Assembly: GCA_012934845.2 (NCBI GenBank)
Contig: WNNJ02001979.1
Location: 27,200-91,199, forward strand
Origin: Pomphorhynchus laevis
Taxonomy: Eukaryota > Acanthocephala > Palaeacanthocephala > Echinorhynchida > Pomphorhynchidae
DNA: 64,000 bases
Direction of reading: 5' to 3'
Position numbers and translations under genes: made by a program. Under the pieces are notes generated by a model. The model did no database searches, was not told the origin of the DNA, and saw nothing but the letters and a program-made list of their open reading frames with translations. Position 1 is the first letter of the stretch. Every line of letters begins with the position of its first letter. Positions 60,160 through 64,000 of this stretch are shown piece after piece.

Positions 60160-61651
60160 TCACTCAACATCTAAACAATCAAATAATGCTTCTTTGTCAC
60201 TTCAGCAATCACCAACAATTAAGGAGGGGTTGATATCGCATCAACCGAATATTCATCAGCATACCTATGGAACTGCAACATTATCCAGATTACCACTTGC
60301 ACCATTTTCGAACTTTCCATTTGGAAATTCAAATTGTACTGAAATACAACAAAATATTTTTGGCACTATTCAGACTGATTCACATGCAATTCAAAACCTT
60401 CTAAATAATCATATGGCTCAAGGACTTATGAGTAATCCTGCATTGATTAGTTCAATTAAACTTAACAATCCACAAATGCAAAGAGTGATGGATCAGAACC
60501 ATGAGGTTTCACAATTCTTTAACAATCCGGATTTTTTGCGTCAAACAATGAAAATGATTCGTATTCCTACAACTATACAGGAAATTACGAGAAACCATGA
60601 TAAAACCCTGATTAACCTTAAGAGTTTACCGAGCGGATATAATGTTCGACAGAGAATTTATCGCGATTTTCAAGAACCAATGCTTAATATGGCACATGAT
60701 CAGTTTGGCGATAACCCTCTGATTACTAATTCTAACTCATCTAGTACAGCTAACACTAGTCAAGTAGGAACTGAAAATACAAACCTCCTGCTTAACCCGG
60801 GGGCATCTTAGAATACTACATTTCAAAGTAATCGATCTGCATCCATTTTAATTCATTTGCCATTTAATTTAGTCGATTCGTCTAGATCATATGTATCTAA
60901 TTCAAACCGTTTAGAGTCGCCTTTGCAATCTACGTCAAGCGAAAACACTAATCGGTATTCTACGATGAACCCTCAACGATTATTAGTAGGCGCTGCTGAA
61001 AATCCTCGCATGTTATTCGACATGTTGCAAGCATCCAGTTTTAACCCAAATATGGATAATTCTATTCGCGATCCTGGTATTCTACTTGATATGCTGCGTA
61101 CATATGAATTTATACAGGACGAAAGACAAAGAGAACAAGTACATCGTGTAATTCATGAGTTTATAAGTCAGTGGCCAATACCTGAAATTCGTGCTCTATG
61201 CACAAATACTCGAGCATTGAGGACGATTGTACAAATTCTACAGAACCTAATTCGTCTTAGGGACACATCTCCACAAGTATATTCACAGTTAATATCTTCA
61301 AATAGAAGCGGTCTAGTCGATAATCAAATGAATAGTCAACCTACTTCATCTGATTCTATTCGATCACCAAACAATAGACAAACAGCTTATGCAACAACAG
61401 TATTTCAAAATTTACAATACTCAAATCAAGATTATACTGCTTCGTTGTTTCAACCATTAGATCGTCTTCATCTCCAGCAACATCAGCCGACAAATCAACA
61501 ACCAAATCAAATTCAAAAACAACTTTATGCATCCGAACTTGTACAAATGCAGCAGACAGTAGGATTCCATAGCCGTGATACTAATCTGGAAGCGCTTGCT
61601 GCATCTATGGGGGACGCAAAAATGGCTGTAGAACGTAATGAAGACTCTTGA
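60160..61651 (+). pseudogene. UBQLN: Ubiquilin retrocopy without UBL domain (processed pseudogene)
   Basis: Ubiquilins carry ubiquitin-tagged proteins to the proteasome, using an N-terminal UBL, STI1 repeats and a C-terminal UBA domain. Here an intronless stretch matches from the linker onward: MSNPALISSIKLNNPQMQRV, VSQFFNNPDFLRQTM and NLKSLPSGYNVRQRIYRDF then QEPMLNMAHDQFG (STI1 repeats 1-2), TRALRTIVQILQNL (STI1 repeat 4) and a weak UBA end (NLEALAASMGDAKMAVER). One TAG (60809-60811) interrupts the frame; the parts before (to 60808) and after (from 60812) are in the same phase. The UBL is absent, and conserved residues are changed (LLLNPGAS for PLPNPWA). An AATAAA is near 61718. The start is uncertain because the frame runs in from the LINE upstream. 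A divergent functional gene seems less likely. Confidence 0.8.
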
Positions 61652-62983
61652 CTTTAAAGTATGTTAATTTTTAATAATGTATCATTGTTATTTCTATATT
61701 ATATTATCTTTTAAATAATAAAAAATTATGTTTAAAAATAAGTTATTTTAAATTTTAAATTTATAATATATAATATGTAACTGTAATTAATTTCTTTAAG
61801 TCAATAAATTAAAATAATTAATTTATTATTTTTTATTTGTTATTCATTTTTATTATTACATGACATTTACTCAAATAATACCATCAATTATATTATAGAA
61901 TTTATATAAAGTTAAAATTTAAATTCAAAAAAGTCAATTTTTATAAATTAATAAATAATTAATTAATTATTTGTTATTCATTTTTATTATGACAATAATC
62001 GTTTTTTGTGTGTCACATGCAACAAACAAGCAAAGGCTGCTGTAGCCGCAGAACAAAGTTTGCAATTCTGTGACTTTTGCTTTAATAAATTCTTGCAAGT
62101 TATTTTCTGTACAAATAGTTAAAGAATGTCAGTTTTTGAGTTGTCCAACATTTCATAAATGTTATTTCGTCGGTAAGAATGACAATTAATAAAATGTAGT
62201 AAAAGTTATCCAAAAATTTGAATTAATTTTAATCTTTCAAATATCTAAATTCAAAAGCTCTAATAAATCAAAATTTTATTTTTTTTATCAAATTCGTTAA
62301 ATTAATATTTTATTCAAACATTCCAGATCGAATTTTAGAAATGTGGTTTACTGTCTTGTGATTTGTAATCACGTGACAACGTTGAAACAGTAAGCTGCTC
62401 TTAATATGTGTTAGTCATTGCTTAAACTTGCGTTTATCGCAATTACACTCAAAATTACATGTTGAAAAATATACGAATGTGATTTAAGCTGTTGATTCAC
62501 TTCAAGGTATAGGTTTGAAAGCTGCTATTTTTTATACGAAATTGTAGTTTTATAAAGCAAAAAAAATGTCTTTGTCAATGAATTGAATTTTTAAATTGTA
62601 GAGGAGATTAGTAACGCAAGTATAAAGTACGTTTGTATACACGTTCTTTATTTAGTAATTTAAAAATAAAAACTGATTTAATTTTCGAAATTATTATTAA
62701 ATAACTACGAAAAATTATTATAAAATTGTCTAGTATGTGTAACATAAATTAGTCAAGATTGTGTTTATTGCAATTATTACATTCTAGTATTTAGCATTTA
62801 AACCTCCTTACTTTTAATGGATAATTCCATGTCACTGTAATCTCAGATCATAATTTTTGAAAAACTGTATAAATCTATCCAATATGGTTAGATAACAATT
62901 CTTCCGTGTATTAAATTTTTTATGTTTATACTTATCTTTCAAATTTTTATATAGTTCTTATATAATATTTTAAATTTTAATGA

Positions 62984-63126
62984 TGCTGATTATATTATAT
63001 TTTAATGCCGTATTAAAAGATAATGCTGGTATATAGATTTACTATTTAAATGAATATCCACGTTCTTTTTCAAGCTGAAACAATTTCTCTTAAATAAATT
63101 TTATATTCAACTATATAGTACGAGAA
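62984..63126. repeat. 140-bp direct repeat, copy 1
   Basis: Contains ttttaatgccgtattaa and caagctgaaacaatttctct. Matches 63238-63375 with about a dozen differences. Confidence 0.85.
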
Positions 63127-63237
63127 ATAGCGCAAAATAAAAACTTAGTATCCCTACTTTGCCAAATATATTGTTGGGAATTTAAATTTATAAAGATGTA
63201 TTCAGTTGGTAGTATATGATCTTCATTTCCAAAATAA

Positions 63238-63375
63238 TGCTGCTATGTTATATTTTAATGCCGTATTAACAGATAATAATGGTATCTTAATTTACTATTT
63301 AAATGAATATCCACGTTATTTTTCAAGCTGAAACAATTTCTCTTAAATAAATTTTATATTCAACCATACAGTACT
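63238..63375. repeat. 140-bp direct repeat, copy 2
   Basis: Second copy, starting 254 bp after the first and ending 150 bp before the tetraspanin start codon. Its position makes it a possible promoter or 5' UTR duplication. Confidence 0.85.
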
Positions 63376-63523
63376 GTTATGTTCACCATTAATTGTTTGT
63401 ATATAATTTGAGTCTTAACTTTTTTACTTTTATAATTATTGATTTTATGGACACAAATGAAAATCTCTCGTTTTAAAATGAAACTATTTCGTTTGCATAT
63501 TTAAAGAGATTTAAGAATTATAG

Positions 63524-64000
63524 ATGGCTAGCATTCATGGGTTTATAAAGTACACATTTGTGCTTTTGAACTGTGTTCTAATTGTGTTTGCATCAATTAC
63601 AGTCGCTGCTGGTCTTCTTTTGTATTTCGATAGATTTTATGGATACAGCCTTATAGAAATACCGTATTTAAGTCATCTATGGTCGCCAGCTGATCTACTT
63701 GTTAGTCCATCCATGTTGATTATTATTGGCACTTGCTGTTTTTTCTTTGGATCCGTAGGATTGTATAGCGGTTTGGCGGACAGCAAGATCGGATTTGGTA
63801 TATATTCAGTACCGTTGCTATTTCTCGCTATTATTCACATATGCGTTGGACTTGCACTCTATGGATTTCCGAAACAAAATCCTGATGTAATTAAAGAATC
63901 ATTAAATAAAACCTTTCTCAAGGGTGTAGAGGATAACAGTTCACCTGAATTTCATTTAATCAATGATATTCAATCATGTTTTCAATGCTGTGGTGCAACA
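63524..64000 (+). CDS. Tetraspanin family protein, 5' part (159 residues, open at window end)
   Basis: Four-pass membrane organiser that clusters receptors and adhesion proteins. The frame from ATG 63524 stays open to the last base. Segments: a short N-terminal tail (MASIHGFIKYTF), TM1 (about residues 10-34, FVLLNCVLIVFASITVAAGL), a small extracellular loop (35-60), TM2 (61-83, with CCFFFGSVGLYSGLADSK; the family usually has CCG--GA--E), TM3 (90-115) and the start of the large extracellular loop, which ends at the signature CCG (CFQCCGAT at the window edge). Family members have about 230-280 residues, so roughly 70-100 residues plus TM4 lie beyond. No intron occurs in this part. Two possible N-glycosylation sites follow TM3 (NKT, NSS). 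Confidence 0.9.
   Translation, partial: MASIHGFIKYTFVLLNCVLIVFASITVAAGLLLYFDRFYGYSLIEIPYLSHLWSPADLLVSPSMLIIIGTCCFFFGSVGLYSGLADSKIGFGIYSVPLLFLAIIHICVGLALYGFPKQNPDVIKESLNKTFLKGVEDNSSPEFHLINDIQSCFQCCGAT

Larger units (their letters stand above)
61652..63523. other. Intergenic, upstream of the tetraspanin gene
   Basis: AT-rich. Contains the direct duplication at 62984-63126 and 63238-63375. The 5' UTR or promoter of the tetraspanin should lie here; I see no certain element. Confidence 0.4.

Noticed and set aside
60857-61651. Second separate gene downstream of the ubiquilin frame
   Set aside because: It is in the same phase as the preceding frame and continues ubiquilin domains in order, so it is one interrupted copy.

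Overview
This is an AT-rich window from an invertebrate animal nuclear genome. Host genes have spliceosomal GT-AG introns, a tetraspanin is present, and many non-LTR retrotransposons and Penelope-like remnants lie between and inside genes. I cannot assign a phylum.

Layout. (1) About 1.0-24.1 kb, minus strand: a complete, multi-exon importin-5 (karyopherin beta-3/RanBP5) gene. I joined 17 coding exons by splice sites, reading phase and recalled similarity to the human protein. They give 1098 codons with no internal stop, almost exactly the usual family length. An 18th, in-phase exon of 102 nt at 6485-6586 may add 34 residues in the acidic loop. Six introns are only 45-53 nt; the other ten are 0.9-3.8 kb and hold satellites, terminal-inverted-repeat and Penelope-like debris and LINE relics. 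(2) About 21.8-59.9 kb: a mobile-element island. The main family, called LINE-A here (CR1/Jockey-like), has two close copies (27.6-31.9 and 41.7-45.9 kb) plus at least eight fragments. A second family (LINE-B), a third (LINE-C), two or three elements of a lineage with a zinc finger and a Cys/His C-terminal domain (perhaps Utopia-like), tandem Penelope-like reverse transcriptase fragments and one LTR-type integrase fossil fill the rest. Elements are nested and rearranged. (3) 60.2-61.65 kb, plus strand: an intronless ubiquilin copy without its UBL domain and with one in-frame stop, abutting the 3' end of a LINE; most likely a processed pseudogene. (4) 63,524 to the window end, plus strand: the 5' part of a tetraspanin gene, open to the last base.

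How it fits together. Only importin-5 (nuclear import receptor) and the tetraspanin (membrane organiser) look like working host genes. I did not find an obviously new multi-gene system. The observations most worth checking are: hammerhead-ribozyme-like cores scattered through the window; a LINE-A 5' end made of 20-bp monomers whose number differs between copies (2 versus 15); a LINE-A 3' hairpin with compensatory changes; two nearly identical LINE-A copies that share a changed catalytic residue and shared breaks; near-perfect fold-back repeats with arms of about 30 bp; and the extra importin-5 exon.
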